DNA from: Alistipes sp. An66
Lineage (GTDB): Bacteria > Bacteroidota > Bacteroidia > Bacteroidales > Rikenellaceae
Direction of reading: 5' to 3'
NCBI RefSeq assembly: GCF_002161445.1
Contig: NZ_NFHT01000012.1
Span: 29,355-93,354 of the forward strand
DNA length: 64,000 bases
Shown here in pieces: positions 45,495 to 54,088 of the stretch. A program made the position numbers and the translations under genes. Positions within the stretch are counted from its first letter, which is position 1, and every line of letters begins with the position of its first letter. The notes beneath the pieces were generated by a model. The model did not search any database. It saw only the letters and a program-made list of their open reading frames with translations, and was not told where the DNA came from.

Positions 45495-46651
45495 TGAAAG
45501 AAATCTGTACTTATGAGAAGTGTACAGGGTGTACCGCTTGTGCGAATATATGTCCTAAATCATGTATTCGCATGGAGCCGGATCAATATGGTTTTTTGCG
45601 GCCTGTTATTAACCCTGTGGCATGCATCGATTGTGGGTTGTGTGTGAAAGTGTGTCCTAATAATGGGATTATCGAAAAAAAATATCCGCGAGTAGCCTAT
45701 GCTGCGTGGAGTCTAGATGACAAAGATCGAGAAACAAGTACATCCGGAGGTGTATCGTCTGTTTTATCTTCATTGGTCGTTAACAATGGAGGGGTGGTTT
45801 ATGGCGCTGCTTTTCAGAATGGATGTGTAGAACATATTCGGGTTTCACAGCCTCGGGAGCTACATAAGCTAAAAGGTTCAAAATATGTCCAGAGTAATTT
45901 AACCAATGTTTATACTTTGGTTGTTCAAGATTTATTGGAGGGAAGGAGTGTGTTATTTTGGGGAACTCCATGTCAAACAATGGGCTTGAAGTCTTTTATC
46001 AACAATAAGAGAATAAAAGAGCTTGGGGATATAATATATGGGGATATAATTTGTCATGGGGTACCTTCTCAAAAAATTCTGAATGATCACATAAAGAGTG
46101 TAATCGGAGCAAAAGGGAAAGAATCATATAGTCTTTCGTTTAGAGATAGAGATGGTTACTTTCTTACCATAAGGCATAATGATAAGCTATTTTATAGAAA
46201 AGGGTTCCCTCAAGATAAATATTTAAATGGATTTCAATATGGATTATTCCATCGTGAATGTTGTTTTGAATGTCAATATGCCTCAGGTGAAAGAATCTCG
46301 GATGTAACGATTGGAGATTTTTGGGGATTGGGAGAAACAACTTATCCCAAAAAGAAGGTTTCTGTAGTTTTATGTAATACAGCCAAAGGCGTAAAATTAA
46401 TAGATTCTGTTCGTGATAAATTATTTTTAGAGGAAAGGTCAATTCAAGAAGCGATACAAGGTAATTCACAATTGCAACACCCCTCTAGGAAACATGAGTT
46501 TTATAATTTTTTCCATTGGGCGTATCCAAATCTTGGGTACAGGATGGCTGTTAATTGTTCTCTGCTAAAATTTTATTTGAAGTATTTTATTTTTAGGACA
46601 TTATATCGAAATAGAAGATTCCAAGTATGGTACAACAAGAAACGCGCGTAA
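45494..46651 (+). CDS. FrhB-like 4Fe-4S protein of a polysaccharide locus
   Basis: A 385-residue protein. Two 4Fe-4S motifs are at the N-terminus: CTGCTACANICP and CIDCGLCVKVCP. The remainder matches the coenzyme F420 hydrogenase/dehydrogenase beta-subunit domains (STSGGVSSVL, FWGTPCQTMGLK, DVTIGDFWGLG). Bacteroidetes do not use F420, so it is probably a flavin/Fe-S reductase that acts on a sugar or a cofactor. Its tight linkage to the pyruvyl-transferase-like gene suggests a joint step. Confidence 0.88.
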   Translation: MKEICTYEKCTGCTACANICPKSCIRMEPDQYGFLRPVINPVACIDCGLCVKVCPNNGIIEKKYPRVAYAAWSLDDKDRETSTSGGVSSVLSSLVVNNGGVVYGAAFQNGCVEHIRVSQPRELHKLKGSKYVQSNLTNVYTLVVQDLLEGRSVLFWGTPCQTMGLKSFINNKRIKELGDIIYGDIICHGVPSQKILNDHIKSVIGAKGKESYSLSFRDRDGYFLTIRHNDKLFYRKGFPQDKYLNGFQYGLFHRECCFECQYASGERISDVTIGDFWGLGETTYPKKKVSVVLCNTAKGVKLIDSVRDKLFLEERSIQEAIQGNSQLQHPSRKHEFYNFFHWAYPNLGYRMAVNCSLLKFYLKYFIFRTLYRNRRFQVWYNKKRA

Positions 46652-47652
46652 ACGAACGTTTATTGGATATTTCTCTATTACGCGTGATATCAATAGTCGC
46701 GGTTGTAGCATTCCATGTATATGGAATGATGTATGCCGATCATTTCCCAAAATCAAAAGATTTGTATCATCAAATATATTGGACATGGAATCAATGCGGG
46801 CTAATTAATATTGCGATGCCGATGTTTGTTTTCATATCAGGGTATTTATTCGCATTTTTGATGAGGAAAGGGAAATATCCGACTTTTGGCATCTTATTAA
46901 AAATTAAAATTAAAAGGTTATTACTACCATATTTTGCCTTTGGTCTTATAATGATGGCAACAACGGGGAATTTTCATCCTTTAGATTTGTTAAAGGGAGA
47001 CTATTGGCATTTATGGTTCTTACCAATGCTTTTGGGGTGTTTTGTTATTAGTTATGGAATTCTTGGATGGTTACAAAAGAATCTAGATGTTTTTATATCT
47101 ATTCTTGTAATAACATTTATACTTCGTCTTTCTCCTTTGTTGCAGATTGTACCTAAAATATTCGGGGTACATAATATATTAGGATGGTATTGTTGGTTTT
47201 TATTAGGATGCTTTGTCCAAACTAATAGTTATTATATTGTAAATTTTTTGCAAAAATATAAGTTGTATATGCTTTTGTTTATTATATACCTTATTGTAAC
47301 AATTTTGAAGCCAACGCCCTATGGTGTATATACCTGGTATTTGTTGGTAGCACAAGTGTCAATTATGTTAGTTATCTGGTATTTCTTTCATACATTGAAG
47401 AAGGACTATTTTAATCACCTTGCACCGCTAATCTCGTTTGGTAAATATAGTTTTGGTATTTATATCTTTCATAATTGGATTGCTCTTTATTTGATTTCAA
47501 GGACTGCTCAAAAAATATTCCCTTTATCTGATTGGGCTATGCACCATACGGTTCTTTTCCCATTTAGTTTGTTTGTGATTACTTTGTTCTTATCATGGGG
47601 GATCTCATGGCTGTTTTTAAAGAATAAAATAGGGCGAATCTTAATTGGGTAA
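46627..47652 (+). CDS. Acyltransferase family 3 membrane protein
   Basis: A 341-residue protein with about ten membrane segments. RLLDISLLRVISIVAVVAFHVYG is the usual first segment, with the conserved Arg and His. These enzymes O-acetylate or otherwise acylate polysaccharides. The start at 46627 lies 25 bases inside the preceding gene, consistent with coupling. This is the first of two such enzymes in the locus and its frame is intact. Confidence 0.9.
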   Translation: MVQQETRVNERLLDISLLRVISIVAVVAFHVYGMMYADHFPKSKDLYHQIYWTWNQCGLINIAMPMFVFISGYLFAFLMRKGKYPTFGILLKIKIKRLLLPYFAFGLIMMATTGNFHPLDLLKGDYWHLWFLPMLLGCFVISYGILGWLQKNLDVFISILVITFILRLSPLLQIVPKIFGVHNILGWYCWFLLGCFVQTNSYYIVNFLQKYKLYMLLFIIYLIVTILKPTPYGVYTWYLLVAQVSIMLVIWYFFHTLKKDYFNHLAPLISFGKYSFGIYIFHNWIALYLISRTAQKIFPLSDWAMHHTVLFPFSLFVITLFLSWGISWLFLKNKIGRILIG

Positions 47653-47668
47653 ATTTATTTTATATTTT

Positions 47669-48835
47669 ATGAAAACAATATTACTTGTATTCGGAACGAG
47701 GCCTGAAGCTATTAAGATGGCTCCGTTAGTTAAAAAGTTTCAACAATATCCTGATGATTTTAAGCCTATCGTTTGTGTAACAGGACAACACCGAGAAATG
47801 CTTGATCAAGTTCTTGAAATTTTTGATATACACCCCAATTATGATCTCAATATTATGAAACAGGGTCAGGATCTTTATGATGTTACAGCTCGTGTCCTTT
47901 TGGGTATGAGAGATGTTTTAGATAAGGCTAATCCTGATATTGTTCTTGTACATGGTGATACTACTACTTCTATGGCTGCAGCATTAGCTGCATATTATAA
48001 GCAAATTCCTGTTGGACATGTTGAGGCAGGTCTTCGTACGTACAATATTTATTCACCATGGCCCGAAGAGATTAATAGGCAATTGACAGGTCGTATTGCA
48101 ACATATAATTTTGCTCCAACACCATTAAGTAAAGAGCATCTGTTGAGGGAAGAAGTATCTGAAGAAAAAATTATTGTGACGGGAAATACAGTAATAGATG
48201 CTTTATATAATGTTGTTGAGAAAATTAAAAATGACGCAGCGTTGGATGCTCATCTTAAACGGAAATTGTGCGAGGCTGGATACGATATTAATCGTTTAAA
48301 TACGAACAAGAAGCTAGTACTTATAACGGGGCATCGGAGAGAAAATTTTGGTGATGGTTTTATTCGCATTTGTTCTGCTATTAAAAAACTAACCCAAAAG
48401 TATCCCAATGTGGATTTTGTATATCCCATGCACTTAAATCCCAATGTTCGTAATCCTATACATAAAGTTTTTGGTGAGGATTTGACGCATTTGGACAATA
48501 TGTTCTTTATTGAGCCTTTAGAGTATTTAAGTTTCGTATACTTAATGGAAAAATCTTCTATTGTATTGACTGATAGCGGAGGAATACAGGAGGAGGCCCC
48601 TGGTTTAGGGAAGCCGGTTTTAGTTATGCGTGATACAACCGAACGGCCTGAAGCTTTAGCTGCCGGCACTGTTAAACTAGTTGGAACTGATTATGATAAG
48701 ATTATACTTGAAACATCGTTACTTCTTGAGGATAACGATTATTATATTAAAATGAGTAAAGCTGTGAATCCTTATGGCGACGGTAAAGCTTGTGAGAGAA
48801 TAGTGCATTTTTTATCTAAAACAGATCTGCTATGA
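47669..48835 (+). CDS. wecB: UDP-N-acetylglucosamine 2-epimerase (non-hydrolysing)
   Basis: A 388-residue enzyme from the ATG at 47669 (MKTILLVFGTRPEAIKMAPL). It converts UDP-GlcNAc to UDP-ManNAc. Typical motifs are HGDTTTSMAAALAAYY, ITGHRRENFGDGF, and TDSGGIQEEAPGLGKPVL. No UDP-ManNAc dehydrogenase of WecC type is seen in the window, so ManNAc rather than ManNAcA is the likely product used, perhaps by the WecG/TagA enzyme at 60930. Its TGA overlaps the next ATG. Confidence 0.95.
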   Translation: MKTILLVFGTRPEAIKMAPLVKKFQQYPDDFKPIVCVTGQHREMLDQVLEIFDIHPNYDLNIMKQGQDLYDVTARVLLGMRDVLDKANPDIVLVHGDTTTSMAAALAAYYKQIPVGHVEAGLRTYNIYSPWPEEINRQLTGRIATYNFAPTPLSKEHLLREEVSEEKIIVTGNTVIDALYNVVEKIKNDAALDAHLKRKLCEAGYDINRLNTNKKLVLITGHRRENFGDGFIRICSAIKKLTQKYPNVDFVYPMHLNPNVRNPIHKVFGEDLTHLDNMFFIEPLEYLSFVYLMEKSSIVLTDSGGIQEEAPGLGKPVLVMRDTTERPEALAAGTVKLVGTDYDKIILETSLLLEDNDYYIKMSKAVNPYGDGKACERIVHFLSKTDLL

Positions 48836-50055
48836 GATTATTGATGATTACTCCAGGTTATCTTCCATATCTTTTTTCTGAATGTTTATGCTGTGCTAAA
48901 CTTGTTTGGGCTTTAAAAGAATCTGGTATTGTAGTAGATGTAATTTCTAAAATAGATGAAGGCCCAATATATGATAATCAATGGCATGCTCCTTGGGATC
49001 AACTTCGCTCCAATACATACTTAATTCAATATGGAGGTTCGCGCATTGATCGACTTTGTGATATAATTTATTCAAGCCTTAAAATGGGGTGTGTTTCCCC
49101 TGGAATCAGGTGGGTGAGAAGGGCATATGAGCAGGCTCAAAAACTTATGTCTCAGAATTCTTATGATGCTGTTTTAACGCGATCTCCTAATGATTTGGCT
49201 CATTTCGTTGGTTATAAGTTGAAAAAAGATACAGGGATTAAATGGATTGCAAACTGGAATGACCCTGCTGAGGCAATTTGGCCGGAACCTTACACTCATC
49301 ACGATTCTCGTTATAAGCAGAATCGGGCTCTTAAATATGCTCGAAAGATGCTTCAATTTGCAGATTATATCACATTCCCTTCAGATACACTTAAGTCCCA
49401 TTTTATTTCATACTTTCCTGAATTGTCTTCTCTAAAAACAGAAGTAATTCCGCATATAGGATTGGTAGAATCTGTTTTTAAGAGAGTGGAAAGAGATACG
49501 CTCAAAAATAAGTTTTACTTATGCCATTCTGGAAACCTTTCTAAAGAGCGGGATCCGGAATTAACGTTTCAAGCCTTAAGAGATATTATCAATCAGGGAT
49601 TCTCGAGATTTGAGTTTCACATTATGGGCCATATTAATGATTATACTCAGCAATTAATCCAGAAATATGATTTAACTGAATACGTGAAATGTATAGGAGG
49701 ATATCCATATCTTACAGCTATTGATAAATTGCAACAATATGATGTGTTAGTCCTTTTAGAAGCAAAACTCGAAAAAGGAATCTTTTTTGCGAGTAAGATA
49801 GTTGATTATGCACAAACAGGCTTACCTATTCTTGCTATTTCCCCAACAGATGGTTTTGCAAATAATATGATAAAAACTTACGGCGGTGGTATTCTGGCAG
49901 ATAATACAGATGTTCAATCAATTGAAACCTCGATTATTCAATTGATTGATTTGTGGGAGAATGGAGATTTATCTACAATCTCATCAAATAAAATGTATGA
50001 GCAATTTGCGCCAAGACGTGTGGTAAATCAATATATTGAAATGATCAATAAATAG
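48832..50055 (+). CDS. Glycosyltransferase, GT-B type
   Basis: A 407-residue protein. The N-terminal MLRLLMITPGYLPY-like strand (here MRLLMITPGYLPY), the acceptor-domain sequence WIANWNDPAEAIWP, and the C-terminal LCHSGNLSKERDPELTFQAL give a GT4-like two-domain fold. The E-x7-E motif is poorly conserved, reading EKGIFFASK. The sugar cannot be predicted. It is the last of the strongly AT-rich block. Confidence 0.8.
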   Translation: MRLLMITPGYLPYLFSECLCCAKLVWALKESGIVVDVISKIDEGPIYDNQWHAPWDQLRSNTYLIQYGGSRIDRLCDIIYSSLKMGCVSPGIRWVRRAYEQAQKLMSQNSYDAVLTRSPNDLAHFVGYKLKKDTGIKWIANWNDPAEAIWPEPYTHHDSRYKQNRALKYARKMLQFADYITFPSDTLKSHFISYFPELSSLKTEVIPHIGLVESVFKRVERDTLKNKFYLCHSGNLSKERDPELTFQALRDIINQGFSRFEFHIMGHINDYTQQLIQKYDLTEYVKCIGGYPYLTAIDKLQQYDVLVLLEAKLEKGIFFASKIVDYAQTGLPILAISPTDGFANNMIKTYGGGILADNTDVQSIETSIIQLIDLWENGDLSTISSNKMYEQFAPRRVVNQYIEMINK

Positions 50056-50149
50056 ATAATATCCATATATAAATATTGCGATCTTAGGTTCATACTTTCT
50101 TATTTAAGCTTTTGCTTGGAAAAGAGCCTATGACTTTGAAATGTAATAT

Positions 50150-50884
50150 ATGATTAAATCTTTGATAAAATATTGGCGAATAATTGTACTTCATGGAGTA
50201 TCGACTATAATACATAAGTTATCTATACAATCATGGAGTCGGGTCCTCATTGTCGCTCCGCATCCGGATGATGAGGCCTTGGGATGTTCCGGTTTGATTC
50301 AACGTTTGTTGCGAGAAGGGAAACAAGTCGATATCGTTATTTTGTCGGGCGGCGGGAAAAGTCATGCGGGATGTTGTCATATTGAAGAGTCGTTGTTGGT
50401 TGATTCGCGCCGGAATTTGTCTCGTAAAGCTACCGGCCTTCTGGGGCTTCCGCTAAAGAATCTTCACTTTCTCAATTATCCGGATGGCAGTATCTCATAT
50501 GATTGCCCGGAGACCGGTCAATTAAAGAATTTAATCGAAGGATTACAGCCTGATGTTATTTTTGTCCCATATCGAGATGAGGGATGGAGTGATCATTTAG
50601 CTGCTAGGGATATTGTCCGAAAATTCATTGGTAATGATTCCAAAATCGAGTTGTATGAGTATTGTGTATGGTTCTGGTTCTATAACGTATGGAATATAGA
50701 CTGGAAAAATGCTCGAATTTTGGTCATGTCTCCGCAAGAGCACAAGAATAAAAATCTGGCTATTGACGCTTATATCCTGCCTAAAGCACCATGCGGAAAT
50801 CCTTGGTCTGGAGTTCTGCCGAATGTCTTTGTCCGTGCTAATCGGTGGAAAAAAGAACTTTACTTTAAGCAATCGGAATTATGA
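50150..50884 (+). CDS. PIG-L/LmbE-family deacetylase
   Basis: A 244-residue protein. The zinc and catalytic motif PHPDDE is at residues 37-42, and the second zinc histidine is in WSDHLAARD. PIG-L enzymes remove N-acetyl groups from GlcNAc-containing glycolipids or small sugars. It overlaps the NodB-type deacetylase by four bases. GC content rises again from about 50230. Confidence 0.88.
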   Translation: MIKSLIKYWRIIVLHGVSTIIHKLSIQSWSRVLIVAPHPDDEALGCSGLIQRLLREGKQVDIVILSGGGKSHAGCCHIEESLLVDSRRNLSRKATGLLGLPLKNLHFLNYPDGSISYDCPETGQLKNLIEGLQPDVIFVPYRDEGWSDHLAARDIVRKFIGNDSKIELYEYCVWFWFYNVWNIDWKNARILVMSPQEHKNKNLAIDAYILPKAPCGNPWSGVLPNVFVRANRWKKELYFKQSEL

Positions 50885-51837
50885 AATCTTTTCGGTATAT
50901 TCTTCGTCAGACTATCCTTTCTGCAATTGCTTTCTCCGGACTATATAATCTGTATCGGTGGAAAAACAGGGATAGGGTATTGGTAATGGTATATCATGAT
51001 GTGGTGGATGATCAGTTTGATATTCCGTCAGATCATTATAATTATAATACGACCATTCGGAAGAGTCGGTTTGTCCGAGAGGTAAAATATTTATGTCGGC
51101 ACTATACTCCGATAACATTGGAGAATTTCATTGCCTGGAAAATAAAAGGCGAAAAACTCCCACCCAATCCTGTTTTATTTACTTTCGATGATGGTCATAC
51201 AAATCTGTTTCGTAATGCAGTTCCGGAACTTAACAAGAGAGGTGTCAAAGCCGTTTTCTTTGTTAAAAGTGGATGTATGGGGATGATCGAACAGAATTAT
51301 TGTGAACGATACCTGTCTTATACAGCCTCCTATAAGGAAGGGCAGAAGGCATATACTGCGTTTCGACAAGTTCCTTTTGCTCAACAGTTAGCGATGATCG
51401 ACCAATGCAAAGGTAGACAATATGATACGGTTAATCCGCAAAAATATAGCCATGTGACGCAGGAGGAGTGTCTTGCTTTATTGAAGGAGGGGCATAGTAT
51501 TCAATCTCATACAGTGCACCATTATATATTGTCATCTTTGGAGAATAGTGCTGTTCGAGAAGAGCTGTTCGAGAGCAAGCAGAGTCTGGAACAATTGTTT
51601 AGTCATCGGGTTGAAACCTTGGCTTATCCTTTTGGGGATCCTCGGTTTGATTTTGGTGAGCGCGAAAAAATCCAAGCGAAGAATGCTGGATATTTACTTG
51701 CGTTTAGTGGCGAACGGCGTGATGTAAATGGGGTAACGAGAAATGAGGATAACTTCTCCATTTCTCGATTTGGAGACGTTAATCATGATCTTCTCTATTT
51801 CAAGTTATTATTGTCCCCAATAAGATTGGTTAAGTAA
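50881..51837 (+). CDS. NodB-type polysaccharide deacetylase
   Basis: A 318-residue CE4 enzyme. Motif 1 is TFDDGH with Asp103-Asp104, motif 2 is SHTVHH with His210 and His214, and YPFGDPR provides the later motif. A hydrophobic N-terminus may anchor it in the membrane. It removes N- or O-acetyl groups from polysaccharide. Coupled to the PIG-L gene upstream, it is followed by an ATP-grasp gene after five bases. Confidence 0.9.
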   Translation: MKSFRYILRQTILSAIAFSGLYNLYRWKNRDRVLVMVYHDVVDDQFDIPSDHYNYNTTIRKSRFVREVKYLCRHYTPITLENFIAWKIKGEKLPPNPVLFTFDDGHTNLFRNAVPELNKRGVKAVFFVKSGCMGMIEQNYCERYLSYTASYKEGQKAYTAFRQVPFAQQLAMIDQCKGRQYDTVNPQKYSHVTQEECLALLKEGHSIQSHTVHHYILSSLENSAVREELFESKQSLEQLFSHRVETLAYPFGDPRFDFGEREKIQAKNAGYLLAFSGERRDVNGVTRNEDNFSISRFGDVNHDLLYFKLLLSPIRLVK

Positions 51838-51842
51838 AAGCG

Positions 51843-52946
51843 ATGAAAAAGGCTGTTATTATCGGGGATCCCTTTAACAATACCTTGGGATTGATTCGAA
51901 GCCTTGGTGAGGCGCATGTGGATATAACGTTGCTACTTGTAGGGAAAGGGGATCGGCTATTTGTATCGAAGAGTCGATACCTTAAGAAAGGGCAGGTATT
52001 TCATCTTGACAAAGTGGAAGATTGCCTGCTGGTCCTGCAGAAGATTGCCGATGGGGCGAACGATCAGGTTCTGATATGTACAAATGATGGCGCCGCACAA
52101 TTTATTGATTCTCATGAACCTGAATTGAGTCAATCCTATATTACACCGATGCGGGGAGCTCGATTGGGGAACATAATGAATAAGGATGCTCAATGTTTAT
52201 TGGCCCAAGAATGCGGATTCACAATTCCCAAATCTTTTATATATAAACGTGGAGATCAATTCCCGGGGGGGGTGGAGTACCCCTTGTTGCTTAAGCCGGC
52301 AAACAGTACGCTTGGTGAGAAATCGGATATTCATATTTGTTCGAATTATCAAGAGGTCGAAACAAGTCTGCAGCAGACGTCCTCATGTCCGTTGTTCATC
52401 GTACAGGAATATATTGAGAAGGAATATGAAATAAATCTGATTGGAGTCCGGACAGAACATGGTGTCTATGTTCCGGGAGGAATTAAGAAAATTAGACATT
52501 ATCCGACGATTTATAGTGCCTGCTCTTTTGGCTTATATCAGGCGATTGACCGATTCAATATTGATATCGCTCCGATTGTGAAATTAATGGATCGGGTTGG
52601 ATATTATGGCCCGTTCAGTGTGGAATTGCTGCATGAAAAAGATAAAAATTATTTTATGGAGGTTAATTTCCGCCATGATGGCCTTGCCTATGCGGCAACA
52701 GCTAGTGGTGTGAACCTCCTTGCCTTGCTGTTTGATGATAGGAAGGATCCGAAATTACATGTCAGGGATACGTATATGATGGATTTGTCGACAGATTATT
52801 GTCATGTCAAGGATGGGAAGTTATCCAAAAAGCAATGGTGGCATGATTTCATAAGAACCGGGTGTCAACTCAATTTTAATCGAAAGGATCCGATGCCGAC
52901 GATTTGTTATTATGTAGATAAATTAAAATCGAGGTTGAAGAAGTAA
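51843..52946 (+). CDS. ATP-grasp ligase of the polysaccharide locus
   Basis: A 367-residue protein. The ATP-grasp layout is readable: an N-terminal Rossmann-like part, then YPLLLKPANSTLGEKSDI, the FIVQEYIEKEYEIN segment and the metal-binding FMEVNFRHDG. Such enzymes join a carboxylate to an amine or thiol by an acyl phosphate. In this context it may attach an amino acid or other acid to a free amino sugar, but that is an inference. A G8 run at 52265-52272 lies in frame near residue 142. Confidence 0.85.
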   Translation: MKKAVIIGDPFNNTLGLIRSLGEAHVDITLLLVGKGDRLFVSKSRYLKKGQVFHLDKVEDCLLVLQKIADGANDQVLICTNDGAAQFIDSHEPELSQSYITPMRGARLGNIMNKDAQCLLAQECGFTIPKSFIYKRGDQFPGGVEYPLLLKPANSTLGEKSDIHICSNYQEVETSLQQTSSCPLFIVQEYIEKEYEINLIGVRTEHGVYVPGGIKKIRHYPTIYSACSFGLYQAIDRFNIDIAPIVKLMDRVGYYGPFSVELLHEKDKNYFMEVNFRHDGLAYAATASGVNLLALLFDDRKDPKLHVRDTYMMDLSTDYCHVKDGKLSKKQWWHDFIRTGCQLNFNRKDPMPTICYYVDKLKSRLKK

Positions 52947-54064
52947 TGACTATCCTTATCTGTATTCCGTGTTTGATGACGGGTGGCACAGAGGTCCAAA
53001 CGTTGAATCTCGTGCGGGCTCTTATAGCTGGCGGGCATCAGGTTGTGACCGTATGCTATTTCGAGAATTGCGAGGATATGATTTCCCGTTTTCAAAAGGC
53101 GGGGAGTGTTGTCGTATGTTTGAGCCCGGATGGAATTCGAAAGGGTGGATGGAAAGGTATTTTATTCCTGTATAAAGGATTGCGGTCCGTTCTGAAACAA
53201 TACAAACCGGATGTCGCTCATGTCCAATATATGGCACCTGGCGCGATCCCCATTTTGCTGTTGCGGTTGTTGGGAATGCGGCTGATCCTTACAACTGCTC
53301 ATACTGCGGCAGACATTTATCCAAATCTGAAATTGGTCCATTTTATTCAGCAGCATTGCGTAAGGGCGTTCACTTGTATTACGGAGTTGGCCGAACGTTC
53401 GTTCTTTGGTAGTTCGCAACTTTATGATGAGGCCGATCCTTTGAAAAAACGCAATCATTTCACCATCTACAATGCACTTTCAGCAAGTCTTCCTATAATT
53501 CAAGAACCGCGTATGGCCAATCGACCAATTACTATTGGTGTTGTCAGTCGATTGGAGTCTATCAAGGGGATGGATTTGGTGGTGCCGGCCTTTGCAAAGG
53601 TAAAGGCGATTCATTCGGAAGTGAGATTGTTGATTGTTGGAGATGGAACTCTGCGCGGACAGATGGAGCAACAAGTTCAAACAGCAGGTATCTCCGATTC
53701 TGTGGAATTTGTTGGTCGTCAACCGCAGGAAACTTTGACACAGTATTATGATCGGATTGACACCTTGCTGATGCCGTCGCGTAGTGAAGGTTTTGGACTG
53801 ACGGCTATTGAAGGAATGGCGCGAGGATGCGTAGTAGTAGCGTCTCGGGTTGGAGGTCTCCCAGAGGTTGTTCGTGACGGAGAGGTTGGATTATTGCATG
53901 AATCGGAGAATATCGATGATTTAGCCTCGAAACTTATATATCTTTGCGAATCGCCGGAGCTGTGGCAGCAATACTCCGCGCGAGCAATTACTTATGTAAA
54001 ACAATTTGGATTTGACCGATTCAGCGTGTTGTTCAATAATTTGTATAAAAGGATTGCTGAATAG
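52946..54064 (+). CDS. Glycosyltransferase family 4
   Basis: A 372-residue GT-B enzyme with the N-terminal glycine-rich loop CIPCLMTGGTEVQTLNL, the hinge IGVVSRLESIKGMDLVV, and the E-x7-E motif in SEGFGLTAIEGMARG. The start overlaps the ATP-grasp stop by one base. The sugar and linkage cannot be read from the sequence. Confidence 0.92.
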   Translation: MTILICIPCLMTGGTEVQTLNLVRALIAGGHQVVTVCYFENCEDMISRFQKAGSVVVCLSPDGIRKGGWKGILFLYKGLRSVLKQYKPDVAHVQYMAPGAIPILLLRLLGMRLILTTAHTAADIYPNLKLVHFIQQHCVRAFTCITELAERSFFGSSQLYDEADPLKKRNHFTIYNALSASLPIIQEPRMANRPITIGVVSRLESIKGMDLVVPAFAKVKAIHSEVRLLIVGDGTLRGQMEQQVQTAGISDSVEFVGRQPQETLTQYYDRIDTLLMPSRSEGFGLTAIEGMARGCVVVASRVGGLPEVVRDGEVGLLHESENIDDLASKLIYLCESPELWQQYSARAITYVKQFGFDRFSVLFNNLYKRIAE

Positions 54065-54088
54065 AGTAATCGCTACATTCCCGGAAAT

